From contig JAFVVN010000059.1 in the NCBI GenBank assembly GCA_017502125.1, positions 1-37,329 on the forward strand: a DNA stretch of 37,329 nucleotides. The letters run 5' to 3'. The position numbers were made by a program, and so were the translations under genes. The notes beneath the pieces are model-generated. The model had not been told where the DNA came from. It searched no databases and was given only the letters and a program-made list of their open reading frames with translations. Source of the DNA: Bacteroidales bacterium (lineage in GTDB: Bacteria > Bacteroidota > Bacteroidia > Bacteroidales > UBA932). Positions 16,371 through 24,739 of this stretch are shown piece after piece; position 1 is the stretch's first letter; each line of letters begins with the position of its first letter.

Positions 16371-17282
16371 ATGGAACTGAATCTAGAAAGACCATTATTA
16401 TTTTTTGACATAGAAAGTACAGGGCTCAATATCGCGTCAGACTCGATCATTGAGCTCTGCTTTGTCAAGATCATGCCGGGAGGCGAACAGCGTGTGAAGA
16501 CATGGCGAGTCAAGCCATGGGACTATGAGCGTCAGTGCCAGAGGGAGATCAACCCTTCTGCCCAGGCCGTTCATGGAATATCTGCAGAGGACCTTGCCGG
16601 CTGTCCGACCTTCTATCAGATCACGGACGAAGTGTGCGAGTGGCTCAGTGGAAGCGACCTGGCAGGATTCAACTCAGCCAAATTTGACCTGCCTATGCTG
16701 GCTGAGGAAATCGAAAGGGTACGCAGATATACTGACAAGCAGCCTGAAATCGACCTTCATTCGATGCAGATGGTGGATGTGCAGAACATCTTCCACGCGA
16801 TGGAGCCGCGTACCTTGAAGGCTGCATATATGTTCTACTGCGGACTTGAGCTGGAAAACGCACATGCTGCTGAAGCTGATACATTGGCTACGTATGAGGT
16901 GCTGAAGGGACAGCTGGACAGATATGCCGGTGATCCTCGCATCGAGAACAATGTGGACAAACTTGCAAAGTTCTCCACAAAGCAGCGCACTGTGGACTAT
17001 GCAGGACGTCTGATACTCAATGACAAGGACGAACCTACCATCAGTTTCGGAAAGCACAAGGGCAAAACTGCACGCGAGGTGTACTTCAGCGAGCCGTCAT
17101 ATTTTGCATGGATAGACAACGGAGACTTCACTCTTGACACGAAGAGACAGTTCAACACCCTCAAGGCTAAGTTCGAAGCGGAGAAAAAAGCTGCGATGCC
17201 GGCACGTACGGCACCTATCCCAAGAACAAAGGGATATACTCCGTTTGAGGGCCTTGGAGATCTTTTCTCACAGGACAAATAA
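16371..17282 (+). CDS. DEDDh 3'-5' exonuclease with C-terminal DUF3820-like domain
   Basis: The N-terminal ~185 residues form a DnaQ-type exonuclease with a complete active site: D13 and E15 in FFDIESTG, D106 in GFNSAKFD, and H165 with D170 in HAAEAD. The C-terminal part (about 220-265, ISFGKHKGKTAREVYFSEPSYFAWIDNGDF) resembles the small DUF3820 domain often joined to such nucleases. It may act in proofreading, repair or RNA processing. Placement 35 nt after dnaN suggests a link to the replisome, which is inference. Its stop overlaps the next start in TAATG. Confidence 0.88.
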   Translation: MELNLERPLLFFDIESTGLNIASDSIIELCFVKIMPGGEQRVKTWRVKPWDYERQCQREINPSAQAVHGISAEDLAGCPTFYQITDEVCEWLSGSDLAGFNSAKFDLPMLAEEIERVRRYTDKQPEIDLHSMQMVDVQNIFHAMEPRTLKAAYMFYCGLELENAHAAEADTLATYEVLKGQLDRYAGDPRIENNVDKLAKFSTKQRTVDYAGRLILNDKDEPTISFGKHKGKTAREVYFSEPSYFAWIDNGDFTLDTKRQFNTLKAKFEAEKKAAMPARTAPIPRTKGYTPFEGLGDLFSQDK

Positions 17283-17821
17283 TGAACATCGTCATAAAGC
17301 CATACGGAAGGGATCTCTGCTACTGCCGTCCTGACACGACCTGGGAAAAGGAAAGCAGGGATTTCTATGTACCGGAGGGAGTCGAGAGGCTTCTATGGAC
17401 TCCGGTGGTCTTCGCACGTGTCTGCAAGGCAGGAAAATGCATCAGCGGAAAGTTTGTGACAAGATACTATGACAGTTTCGGAATCGGAGCCCTGCTATAT
17501 TGCAACGATGACGAGCTGGCCTTTTCTTCGTGTGCGGACCACACATCCATCCTCCCGATGCCCCTCTATGACCCTGTCGTCCTGGACAATACAGAGAACA
17601 TCTGGAGGGCAGGCGACTGCACAGGAAACCTGGAGGGTGTCAGAGAAAGACTTGAAAATGCCTTATGTGAAGCGTCAAGAAGAGTATCGCTCAGAATCGG
17701 TGACCTTGTCGCTGTAGAACTTGAGCCCATGAAGATACTGGCAGAAAGAACAGATGGACAAATCGGGTTCAAGGGAGAGTTATGTGAGAACGTCCTATTT
17801 GACTTCAAAGTGATATTTTAG
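17282..17821 (+). CDS. Conserved hypothetical protein, 179 aa
   Basis: No family is recognised with confidence. The protein is soluble, without signal peptide or membrane segments. It has regular mixed composition and a beta-rich C-terminus (LRIGDLVAVELEPMKILAE, then VLFDFKVIF). The GDLVAVEL pattern recalls the fumarylacetoacetate-hydrolase fold, but the metal-binding EExE motif of that family is not visible, so this is only a hint. Its start overlaps the exonuclease stop (TAATG), implying coupled translation. The last 27 nt overlap the convergent binding-protein gene. Codon use looks like the neighbours. Confidence 0.8.
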   Translation: MNIVIKPYGRDLCYCRPDTTWEKESRDFYVPEGVERLLWTPVVFARVCKAGKCISGKFVTRYYDSFGIGALLYCNDDELAFSSCADHTSILPMPLYDPVVLDNTENIWRAGDCTGNLEGVRERLENALCEASRRVSLRIGDLVAVELEPMKILAERTDGQIGFKGELCENVLFDFKVIF

Positions 17822-18880
17822 AGAATCCGAATGACCGGCCTGTCTGTCAGCAGAGGTCGTGGATGACGCTGAAGAGAATATTGCGATAAGGTCTTCCAGA
17901 ATAAGGTCGGGGCGGACAGAACCGCTTTCCCAAAAATCATTACCACCCTCGGGAGTTGTCCTGAGGGTGTTGTTGTAAATTGGCTTTCCTTCTTTCAGCG
18001 GACCGAACATCCGGAAGGCATGATGAGAAGCCTCCAGTTCCTTCCTTGTGCGGAAAGGTCCTGGATTCAACCATATATCAGCCTCCTGGGACAGTTCATA
18101 GGCACGTTCCAGGCTCACTGTGGAAGAAACTGCACCAGGGACCGCTCCCAGCACTTCCCCACCGGCATCCATGACAAGACGAGCCATATAGCTGTCACTT
18201 CCCGGAATATACCAGGCATCTCCATACGGAACATTGACAAGTACCTTGACCCTTCTGGAATCTTCGGATGATGCAGAAGCCAACGAGTCATATCTGGAGG
18301 CTATTTCCCGGAAAAGCGAGTCAGCGGTTTCCTCCCTGCCTGTAAGGGCACCATAAAGCCTTATATATTCCGCTCTGGCAAGAGGATGGTTCTCCAGATG
18401 GTCATGGAGGATAAGGACACGTACCCCAAGCGAGCGAAGACGGGGTATATATTGAGGTTCGGCCCCGGAGACGGTATATGCCATGACTATATCGGGATTC
18501 AGCGTCAGGATGCGTTCATAGTCAAGGGAGGAATCATATCCGATGTCATGTGCACGCAATCTGACAGAAGGGTTGGAAACATATCTGACCCCGGAGATGG
18601 CAGAGATGACGGAATCTGCCCCGATTGCGGCAAGACCTGCCACCTGCGAGGAAGACATGCATATCACATTTTCTAAAGGACGGGTCAGGACAAGGGTATC
18701 TGACTTTCCATCATGAGGAGAAATCGCCACGACTGCCGTCAGGCTGTCCTCTCCCACACGGCATATATCAAAATATGCGGCATATCCGCAGCCGGACCTT
18801 GCTGGAGTACGGGTTCCGGTGCAGCCAGCTGCCAGTATACAGAAGAGGCAGAACAGCAGAATATGCTTTATTCTTTTCAT
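17795..18880 (-). CDS. ABC transporter substrate-binding lipoprotein (BtuF/FepB-like)
   Basis: A 361-residue periplasmic binding protein of the helical-backbone class that carries cobalamin, heme or iron-siderophores. The first 20 residues are a lipoprotein signal (KHILLFCLFCILAAGC, acylated Cys20). NVICMSSSQVAGLAAIGADSVISAISGV matches the start of the binding domain, then LNPDIVMAY and the C-terminal DFWESGSVRPDLILEDLIAIF. No permease or ATPase gene is adjacent, so the ligand cannot be read from context, and no cobalamin riboswitch is seen upstream. A perfect 12-bp palindrome lies 20 nt before the start codon. It is the last gene of the bglX-dut-murF run, 121 nt after murF. Confidence 0.85.
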   Translation of the reverse strand: MKRIKHILLFCLFCILAAGCTGTRTPARSGCGYAAYFDICRVGEDSLTAVVAISPHDGKSDTLVLTRPLENVICMSSSQVAGLAAIGADSVISAISGVRYVSNPSVRLRAHDIGYDSSLDYERILTLNPDIVMAYTVSGAEPQYIPRLRSLGVRVLILHDHLENHPLARAEYIRLYGALTGREETADSLFREIASRYDSLASASSEDSRRVKVLVNVPYGDAWYIPGSDSYMARLVMDAGGEVLGAVPGAVSSTVSLERAYELSQEADIWLNPGPFRTRKELEASHHAFRMFGPLKEGKPIYNNTLRTTPEGGNDFWESGSVRPDLILEDLIAIFSSASSTTSADRQAGHSDSLKYHFEVK

Positions 18881-18900
18881 ATGGTCTCAAGCGAAGATAC

Positions 18901-18912
18901 CGGACCGGTCCG
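18901..18912. promoter_or_regulatory. 12-bp palindrome before the binding-protein gene
   Basis: CGGACCGGTCCG is a perfect palindrome ending 20 nt upstream of the ATG at 18880 (minus strand). A smaller hairpin, CGTCT-GAA-AGACG, lies beside it near 18922-18934. It could be an operator or chance; no regulator is adjacent. Confidence 0.4.
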
Positions 18913-19001
18913 CCTTATGCACGTCTGAAAGACGGAATGACAAGGAATTGTCCATGTTCCCGAAGAGCCTGCGAAGGAATATGAAGGAATGGCCGACATT
19001 A

Positions 19002-20375
19002 CTAAAGCGACTGGACGGTCTTTTCCATACGCGTGCCACGGGAGCCTTTTATCAGGACTGTGGCACCATTTATATCCTGACCTTCAAGCCAGGTTGCAAG
19101 TGTCTGGGAATCAGCGAACCATTTGACAGTCTCCCCGGAAAGACGGTCATCCTTCAGACTATCAAGAGCTTGTCCGAACTCGGTACCGACCAGGCATATC
19201 ATGTCCAGACCAGAGGAAAGCGCCTTCTTTATGACTGTCACATGCTCGGTCTGCGAATCTTCTCCAAGTTCCAGCATATCACCGAGCAGTGCTATCTTCT
19301 CAGATGCCTCCACATTCGAGAAGTTGCTCAAAGCAGCCTCCATGCTGGTCGGATTGGCATTGTATGCATCCACAATCAGCGTATTGCGCCCGGTATCCGT
19401 CATCTGGGAGCGGTTGTTGGAAGGAACATATGCAGCTATTGCAGCCGCTGCATCCTCCGGAGCAATACCGAAATGAGAGCCGACTGCCAGAGCTGCCATC
19501 ACGTTATCCGCATTGTATGAACCGACCAGATTCGTGGACAGAGTCATGGATGGAGACAGTTCTATCCGCAGGAACGGATACACCGGCGAAGACGGGAGGA
19601 CAGTCGCCCCCGAATATTCCAGACCATATGGAATCACAAGCGAATATGGACGTTCCGGATCACTCTGGAGATGACGTTCAGAAGCCATAGCACATAGATG
19701 AGGATTGTCTACATTCAGGAAGACCTTGTCAGAGGTACGACGAAGATAGTCGTACAGTTCTCCCTTCGTCTTCTTGACCCCATCAAAACTTCCGAAGCCC
19801 AGAAGATGCGCCTTTCCGACATTGGTGATCAGTCCGTAATTCGGCAAAGCTATATCCACCAGTTCCTTTATATCTCCAGGATGGCTCGCCCCCATCTCGA
19901 TGACTGCAATCTGAGTCCGGTCATTGATCTTGAGAAGTGTCAGCGGAACTCCTATGCTGTTGTTCAGATTACCTTCCGTGGCTGTCACACAATATCTGAC
20001 AGAAAGGACATCACGGATAAGCTCCTTGGTGGTAGTCTTGCCGTTGGTTCCTGTCAGAGCAATGACCGTCAATGGCTTGCCGTCAACAAAAGTCATGGAC
20101 CTGTGCCAACGCGCCAGTTCCTGAAGGGTCTTCAGGGTATCATCCACCGTAATCAGCCTGGGATTTTCTCCGGATTGAGCCGCCACAGCAGAGTCCTTGT
20201 TCACAACGGCATATGCAGCTCCGGCTTCCAAAGCCTTGAGGGCATATTCATTACCGTCAAAGTTCTCTCCCTTGAGGGCGATAAAGAGTTCCCCACCCTT
20301 GATGGCGCGGCTGTCAGTCGTCACTACCCCACCGCATTCCTTATATGTTCTATAGATATCTGCCAGTCTGTTCAT
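19002..20375 (-). CDS. murF: UDP-MurNAc-tripeptide D-alanyl-D-alanine ligase
   Basis: MurF adds D-Ala-D-Ala to the UDP-MurNAc-tripeptide in the cytoplasm, the last soluble step of the peptidoglycan precursor. The 457-residue protein shows the N-terminal substrate domain (TTDSRAIKGGELFIALKGENFDG), the ATP-binding P-loop TGTNGKTTT (K113), IEMGASHPGDI and the C-terminal Mur domain with LIVDAYNANPTSM. Length fits MurF. It sits alone rather than in the dcw cell-division cluster, which is usual for murF in this phylum. It follows dut by 18 nt. Confidence 0.95.
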   Translation of the reverse strand: MNRLADIYRTYKECGGVVTTDSRAIKGGELFIALKGENFDGNEYALKALEAGAAYAVVNKDSAVAAQSGENPRLITVDDTLKTLQELARWHRSMTFVDGKPLTVIALTGTNGKTTTKELIRDVLSVRYCVTATEGNLNNSIGVPLTLLKINDRTQIAVIEMGASHPGDIKELVDIALPNYGLITNVGKAHLLGFGSFDGVKKTKGELYDYLRRTSDKVFLNVDNPHLCAMASERHLQSDPERPYSLVIPYGLEYSGATVLPSSPVYPFLRIELSPSMTLSTNLVGSYNADNVMAALAVGSHFGIAPEDAAAAIAAYVPSNNRSQMTDTGRNTLIVDAYNANPTSMEAALSNFSNVEASEKIALLGDMLELGEDSQTEHVTVIKKALSSGLDMICLVGTEFGQALDSLKDDRLSGETVKWFADSQTLATWLEGQDINGATVLIKGSRGTRMEKTVQSL

Positions 20376-20393
20376 CTGTCTGTAAAGTAAGTG

Positions 20394-20825
20394 TCAACGC
20401 CCCGTACTGCCAAAACCTCCCTGACCTCTTTCAGTCTCGTCAAGGACCTCAACCTCATCCCATTCCACCTTCTCATAGCGGGCAACCACCATCTGGGCGA
20501 TCCTTTCTCCCGGATTCACGACAAACGGTTCATTGGACAGATTCACAAGAATGACTTTTATTTCACCGCGGTAATCTGCATCTATGGTTCCCGGGGAATT
20601 GAGGACGGAAATGCCGAATTTGGCTGCCAGTCCACTGCGGGGACGGACCTGCGCCTCAGTCCCGTCAGGAAGAGCGATGAAGAGTCCTGTGGGAATCATG
20701 GCACGTTCGAGCGGCCCCAGAGTGACCGGTTCGGTTATATTTGCCTTCAGATCCATTCCGGCCGACTTTTCTGTCGCATATGCCGGAGTGGGATAAGCCG
20801 ATCTGTTTACTATCTGAACTTTCAT
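20394..20825 (-). CDS. dut: dUTPase
   Basis: dUTP diphosphatase hydrolyses dUTP to dUMP, keeping uracil out of DNA and feeding dTMP synthesis. The 143-residue trimeric-type enzyme carries all five motifs in order: [31 protein letters not shown] and the C-terminal arm [10 protein letters not shown]. It lies between bglX (7-nt gap) and murF (18-nt gap) on one strand, so the three are probably co-transcribed although their functions are unrelated. Confidence 0.97.
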   Translation of the reverse strand: MKVQIVNRSAYPTPAYATEKSAGMDLKANITEPVTLGPLERAMIPTGLFIALPDGTEAQVRPRSGLAAKFGISVLNSPGTIDADYRGEIKVILVNLSNEPFVVNPGERIAQMVVARYEKVEWDEVEVLDETERGQGGFGSTGR

Positions 20826-20832
20826 AATGCCT

Positions 20833-23151
20833 TTATCTTATGTTCGGTGTGTCCCAAAGAGTGGTTTCTGTGCAATATATCTCATATGCCTGAGTGCCGC
20901 ATGAAAGGATGAATTCACCTTCCTCAAGAGTCCACTTTCCATAATAATTCACGAATGCGAGGTCGGTAGCCGGAAGTGTGAACTTAACAGTCTTGGTCTC
21001 ACCTGGAGCGAGAGTGACTTTTTCAAATCCGCGAAGACGGCGAACGTCAGGAGTCAGGGATGCGTAAATGTCTGATGAGAAGAGAAGCACGCTCTCCTTT
21101 CCTGTCACATTACCCGTATTTGTCACGTCGACTTCCACCTTCAGGACATCATCTGCTGAAAATTCATCTTTAGAAACCTTCATATCGGAATATGAGAAAG
21201 TGGTATAGCTCAATCCATGTCCGAAAGGCCACTGAACATCCATCACGGCATTATAGTTATATACTCCCGCCATGGTTCCCTGGTTCTCTGACGGCTTGTA
21301 GTCATAGACAGCGAACTTGTTGGTGTACTTAGGATAAGTGAACGGCAGCTTTCCACTGAAGTTCTCCTCACCAGCAAGAAGTGCAGCAAGAGCATCTGCA
21401 CCATAATTACCCGGAAGCATGATGTCGACAACAGCTGAAGCGTATCCCTCTATATCATTGATGATACGAGGACGGCCTTCATTCAGAATGAGTATTATAG
21501 GGCGCCCCGTGGCAGCAAGTGCCTTTACAAGCGCCTTCTGATTGTCGGAAAGGTCGAGATCGTTATCGTTGCCCGGAGTCTCGCAATATGTATTCTCTCC
21601 CACACATGCAATTATCACATCGGACCTTCTGGCAGCTGCCACAGCCGGCTTTATGTCAGCCTCGTCATACTGCCATCCATGGGTTCCGGTAAAATCATAG
21701 CTCACACCTGGTACATAGGTGAGATTCTCGAACTTTTGCGAAAGTGCCTCATATATGGTATTGTACTGACCTGTATATGAAGGATCTGCTGCACCATCTC
21801 CCTGCCATGTGTATGACCATCCGCCGTTGAGGGTACGCATATTGTCTGCGTTAGGACCGGTGAGAAGGATACGGAGATTCTTCTTCAAAGGGAGGATTCC
21901 GTTATTCTTGAGGAGGACCTGAGACTCGACTGCAGCCTCGTAGGCCAGCTTTGCATGAGCTGCCGAGCCGAATTCCGGATAAGCTTCCAATGATGTGTCA
22001 GGAGTGTCAAAGAGGCCGAGACGATACTTCAGACGGAGAATACGACGCACCGCATCATCCACACGGGACATAGGAACTTCACCTTCCTGAACGAGCGCGA
22101 TGAGGTCAAGGCAGAACTGGCAGTCATATGGAACCATAGCCATGTCTATGCCGGCGTTGATCGCGAGCTTGACAGCTTCCTTCCTGGATGAAGCGACACG
22201 TTCGCGGTTATAGAGATTATCGATATCAGCCCAGTCGGTCACTATCATACCGTCCCAGTTAAGTTCCTCTTTCACCCAGCCGGTAAGAAGCTCGGTGTTG
22301 CAGTGGAACGGCATGCCGTTGTTGCTGGCCGAGTTAACCATCAGCGAAAGCGCACCAGCCTGTATTGCAGCCTTGAAAGGCGCGAAATGCTTCTCTCTCA
22401 ATTCTGCAGGAGCGATCGAAGCAGGAGTACGGTCCTGACCGGTAACCGGAACTCCATAGCCCATGAAATGCTTCAGACATGCAGCTATGTTGTATGGGCC
22501 GACATGATTAGGGTCCTCACCCTGCATTCCATGAGTCTCGGCGATACCCATCTGGGCATTCATATATACGTCCTCTCCAAAACTCTCCCACATACGCGGC
22601 CACTCAGGATTTCGTCCAAGGTCCATGGTTGGAGAGAAGGTCCAAGGAACATTGGCTGCACGGCTCTCGTATGCCGTCACCTTACCCATGTTAAAAGCAT
22701 GTTCACGGTTGAATGTGGCTGCAATGTTGATTTCCTGAGGGAAAAGTGTTCCCCCTGTCACATAGCTGACTCCATGAATATGGTCAAGACCATAGAGACA
22801 AGGGATGCCCATGGTCTCCAGTGAAATCCGGTTCAGTTCGCGGATCATCGCATCATAATCCTGCGGGGTCTGTGCCTTTCCGTCAGGAGTATTCAGGACA
22901 GAACCTATCTTATGGACGCGGATCATCGAATCCGCAACTTCAGTCAGTTCCACTCCATTTGCTATCGCAGTTACCGTGATCTGGGTCATCTGACCGACCT
23001 TTTCCTCGAGGGTCATGCCCTTGAGAGTGTTTTCCACCTTCTTCTCCAATTCCCTGTCCACAGGAATCGCAGGCTTCACAGCAATTTCAAGACATGACAC
23101 CACAGCCACAGAGGTGGCTGCAAAAGTCAGAAGTGACAATAATTTCTTCAT
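20833..23151 (-). CDS. bglX: Glycoside hydrolase family 3 beta-glucosidase, lipoprotein
   Basis: A 772-residue GH3 enzyme of the BglX type, cleaving terminal beta-glucosyl (or related) units. It begins with a lipoprotein signal ending VVSC (Cys20), so it is probably anchored in the envelope. The TIM-barrel domain has [11 protein letters not shown] and KHFMGYG; the nucleophile is D306 in VTDWADI. The second alpha/beta domain ([31 protein letters not shown]) and the C-terminal fibronectin-III-like domain ([13 protein letters not shown]) are complete. The frame extends to 23175, but 23151 puts the signal peptide at the N-terminus. No SusC/SusD pair is adjacent, so it is not in a typical polysaccharide utilisation locus. 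Confidence 0.94.
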   Translation of the reverse strand: MKKLLSLLTFAATSVAVVSCLEIAVKPAIPVDRELEKKVENTLKGMTLEEKVGQMTQITVTAIANGVELTEVADSMIRVHKIGSVLNTPDGKAQTPQDYDAMIRELNRISLETMGIPCLYGLDHIHGVSYVTGGTLFPQEINIAATFNREHAFNMGKVTAYESRAANVPWTFSPTMDLGRNPEWPRMWESFGEDVYMNAQMGIAETHGMQGEDPNHVGPYNIAACLKHFMGYGVPVTGQDRTPASIAPAELREKHFAPFKAAIQAGALSLMVNSASNNGMPFHCNTELLTGWVKEELNWDGMIVTDWADIDNLYNRERVASSRKEAVKLAINAGIDMAMVPYDCQFCLDLIALVQEGEVPMSRVDDAVRRILRLKYRLGLFDTPDTSLEAYPEFGSAAHAKLAYEAAVESQVLLKNNGILPLKKNLRILLTGPNADNMRTLNGGWSYTWQGDGAADPSYTGQYNTIYEALSQKFENLTYVPGVSYDFTGTHGWQYDEADIKPAVAAARRSDVIIACVGENTYCETPGNDNDLDLSDNQKALVKALAATGRPIILILNEGRPRIINDIEGYASAVVDIMLPGNYGADALAALLAGEENFSGKLPFTYPKYTNKFAVYDYKPSENQGTMAGVYNYNAVMDVQWPFGHGLSYTTFSYSDMKVSKDEFSADDVLKVEVDVTNTGNVTGKESVLLFSSDIYASLTPDVRRLRGFEKVTLAPGETKTVKFTLPATDLAFVNYYGKWTLEEGEFILSCGTQAYEIYCTETTLWDTPNIR

Positions 23152-23189
23152 GATATCGATTTTTTTAGTACGCAATGAATCAAAACATG

Positions 23190-23197
23190 CAAATATA
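23190..23197 (-). promoter_or_regulatory. Candidate -7 box for bglX
   Basis: On the minus strand TATATTTG matches TAnnTTTG, about 39 nt upstream of the ATG at 23151. No good -33 box is seen at the expected spacing in this AT-rich stretch. Confidence 0.45.
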
Positions 23198-23218
23198 GGT
23201 AATTATATAAAAAATATC

Positions 23219-23226
23219 TATCTTTG
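23219..23226 (+). promoter_or_regulatory. Candidate -7 box for the PqqD-like gene
   Basis: TATCTTTG matches TAnnTTTG, 28 nt before the ATG at 23255. The -33 region is AT-rich without TTTG. It lies back-to-back with the bglX -7 box, 22 nt away. Confidence 0.5.
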
Positions 23227-23254
23227 GTTGCTCAAAAAAAAACAAAGGAAAGAC

Positions 23255-23521
23255 ATGAAGACCAAGGACGGATTCGTTCTCCGCGAGATGTGCGGAGAGT
23301 ACATAATCTCAGGCGAAGGCCTCGAACATATAAATTTCAACAAGCTGATATCACTCAATTCCACAGCAGCCTTCCTATGGAATGCCGTGGCAGGCAAGGA
23401 GTTCACAGTAGAGGGCATGGCTCAGATGCTTGTCGACGAGTATGGCATCGACATGGAACTGGCCTTGAAGGACTCTGCAGCCCTATGCCGGTCATGGATG
23501 GATGCGGGAATCGCGGAATGA
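23255..23521 (+). CDS. PqqD-like peptide-binding protein, orphan
   Basis: An 88-residue protein matching the PqqD/RRE fold by pattern: N-terminal strands (GFVLREMCGEYIISGEG), the loop FNKLISLNSTAAFLWNAVAGKEFTVEG, then a winged-helix-like C-terminal half. In RiPP pathways such domains bind the leader peptide and present it to a modifying enzyme. Here no radical SAM maturase, protease or obvious precursor lies nearby, so its partner must be encoded elsewhere or its role is different. The start at 23255 is chosen over the longer frame to 23015, which would run through bglX and its promoter. Similar stand-alone genes occur in gut Bacteroidales (from memory). Confidence 0.8.
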   Translation: MKTKDGFVLREMCGEYIISGEGLEHINFNKLISLNSTAAFLWNAVAGKEFTVEGMAQMLVDEYGIDMELALKDSAALCRSWMDAGIAE

Positions 23522-23533
23522 CAAGCTGATTCG

Positions 23534-24682
23534 TCAGAAAGAGGCGAGCAAGCCGACAATCTGCTGGCAGCCTGAGTAATGAAAATCATGGAAATGGAAT
23601 AGTGCAGCCACTCTCAGCCTGAGATGGCTGCCTATTTTAGGTTCATAGGACAGTTCAAGTCGGTCATATAGCCCCGCGCCTTTCATGCCGTCGTCATGAA
23701 TACGGTAAAACGGATCACCCGGATACAGTTCGGTACCGTACTTGAACCCGCCTTCATCCTTCCAGTCATAGTACGGCATCATGTCAGTTCCGTAGAAAAG
23801 CATGTTCTTCACTGCGACATTCCACTTCCGTGCTTCCAGATCGAAATGCCCGCCACAAGGGAATACATAATATCCTACATGTTCCCTGTTATGCTGAAAG
23901 GCCTGGAGCCAGCCAAGAGTCAGCGAAAATGTCTGGAGAGGCAACTTGTCCGAAAGGTCGAGACGGGCATAGGGATTTATCAGAATATTGTCCACAAGTC
24001 CCTGAACCTGAGCCGAATTGGCAAAATGGTACATATAGCCGGAATATCCTAACGACAGCATCGGTGCCACTACACCCTCTCCGCTTGTATACACCATGAA
24101 TCTTTCTCTCCGTGCGACCCCATACTGTCCCATCCAGTCGCACCCCAGCTCGAAATATGCCTTTGGGCGGCGGAACTTCAGAAGAAGACCTTCAAGATTA
24201 TTGTCGTAAAACTTCAGGGAGTCGGAGAAGAAAGCCTGGGAGTATCTTCCTTCCATATTCTTTCGCGGAAAGATTCCCGCATATATCGTCATTTCCGTGT
24301 TCCTGATCTGCTTCTGCAGCCTGTAATACAGGGTGATTTCCCTGAAAAGGTTGAGATTGTTCTGCCTGAGGGCAGTCTCATCCGTCTTGCCGCCGGCGAG
24401 AAGCTCGGATATCGGAGAGGCGCCGAAATCCTTCATCACATCTATCCCGGCCATCAGTCTGTGATGAGATCCGTCCTTGCCGACATGCTCCAGGCCGACA
24501 GAGGGAGTCAGACGGGCACCGAATATGGTCATTGAATTTGTAAAGGCACTCCTGTAGAACTCCCTGTTGTCGAAGTTCATTTCAAAGTCCACGTCATACG
24601 CGAATTTCACATCTTTTTTCTGGGCATCAGCTGCTACAGCAAGCAGAAAAAGAGACACCACCGTATATATAAACCTTCTCAT
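23534..24682 (-). CDS. Predicted outer-membrane beta-barrel protein, unknown function
   Basis: A 382-residue protein with a clear signal peptide (FIYTVVSLFLLAVAADAQ, cleavage likely after ADA). The mature part is rich in alternating aromatic/hydrophobic residues, as in outer-membrane strands (EITLYYRLQKQIRNTEMTIYAGIFPRK; HLRLRVAALFHFHDFHY). It carries no lipobox and no TonB plug. I do not recognise a named family; porin-like or assembly roles are both possible. It is single, with its stop 12 nt from the convergent PqqD-like gene and its promoter region shared with the divergent GSCFA gene. Confidence 0.75.
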   Translation of the reverse strand: MRRFIYTVVSLFLLAVAADAQKKDVKFAYDVDFEMNFDNREFYRSAFTNSMTIFGARLTPSVGLEHVGKDGSHHRLMAGIDVMKDFGASPISELLAGGKTDETALRQNNLNLFREITLYYRLQKQIRNTEMTIYAGIFPRKNMEGRYSQAFFSDSLKFYDNNLEGLLLKFRRPKAYFELGCDWMGQYGVARRERFMVYTSGEGVVAPMLSLGYSGYMYHFANSAQVQGLVDNILINPYARLDLSDKLPLQTFSLTLGWLQAFQHNREHVGYYVFPCGGHFDLEARKWNVAVKNMLFYGTDMMPYYDWKDEGGFKYGTELYPGDPFYRIHDDGMKGAGLYDRLELSYEPKIGSHLRLRVAALFHFHDFHYSGCQQIVGLLASF

Positions 24683-24707
24683 AGCCGATCAGTTGGATAA
24701 GTTCTGC

Positions 24708-24715
24708 CAAAGGTA
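24708..24715 (-). promoter_or_regulatory. Candidate -7 box for the barrel-protein gene
   Basis: On the minus strand TACCTTTG matches TAnnTTTG exactly as in the rRNA promoters. The predicted start point is about 20 nt before the ATG at 24682. A -33 box is not visible at 19-21 nt. Confidence 0.55.
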
Positions 24716-24727
24716 GTATATTTTTCT

Positions 24728-24735
24728 TATTTTTG
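24728..24735 (+). promoter_or_regulatory. Candidate -7 box for the GSCFA gene, near-leaderless
   Basis: TATTTTTG ends only 4 nt before the ATG at 24740. If used, transcription would begin at or next to the start codon and the mRNA would have almost no leader. Confidence 0.5.
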
Positions 24736-24739
24736 CGGA

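Noticed and set aside
18881-19001. Cobalamin riboswitch before the BtuF-like gene
   Set aside because: The B12-box and conserved core bases are not visible; the gap holds only short palindromes.
19698-20390. 230-residue plus-strand open frame over murF
   Set aside because: It is antisense to murF motifs, with no domain and no promoter.
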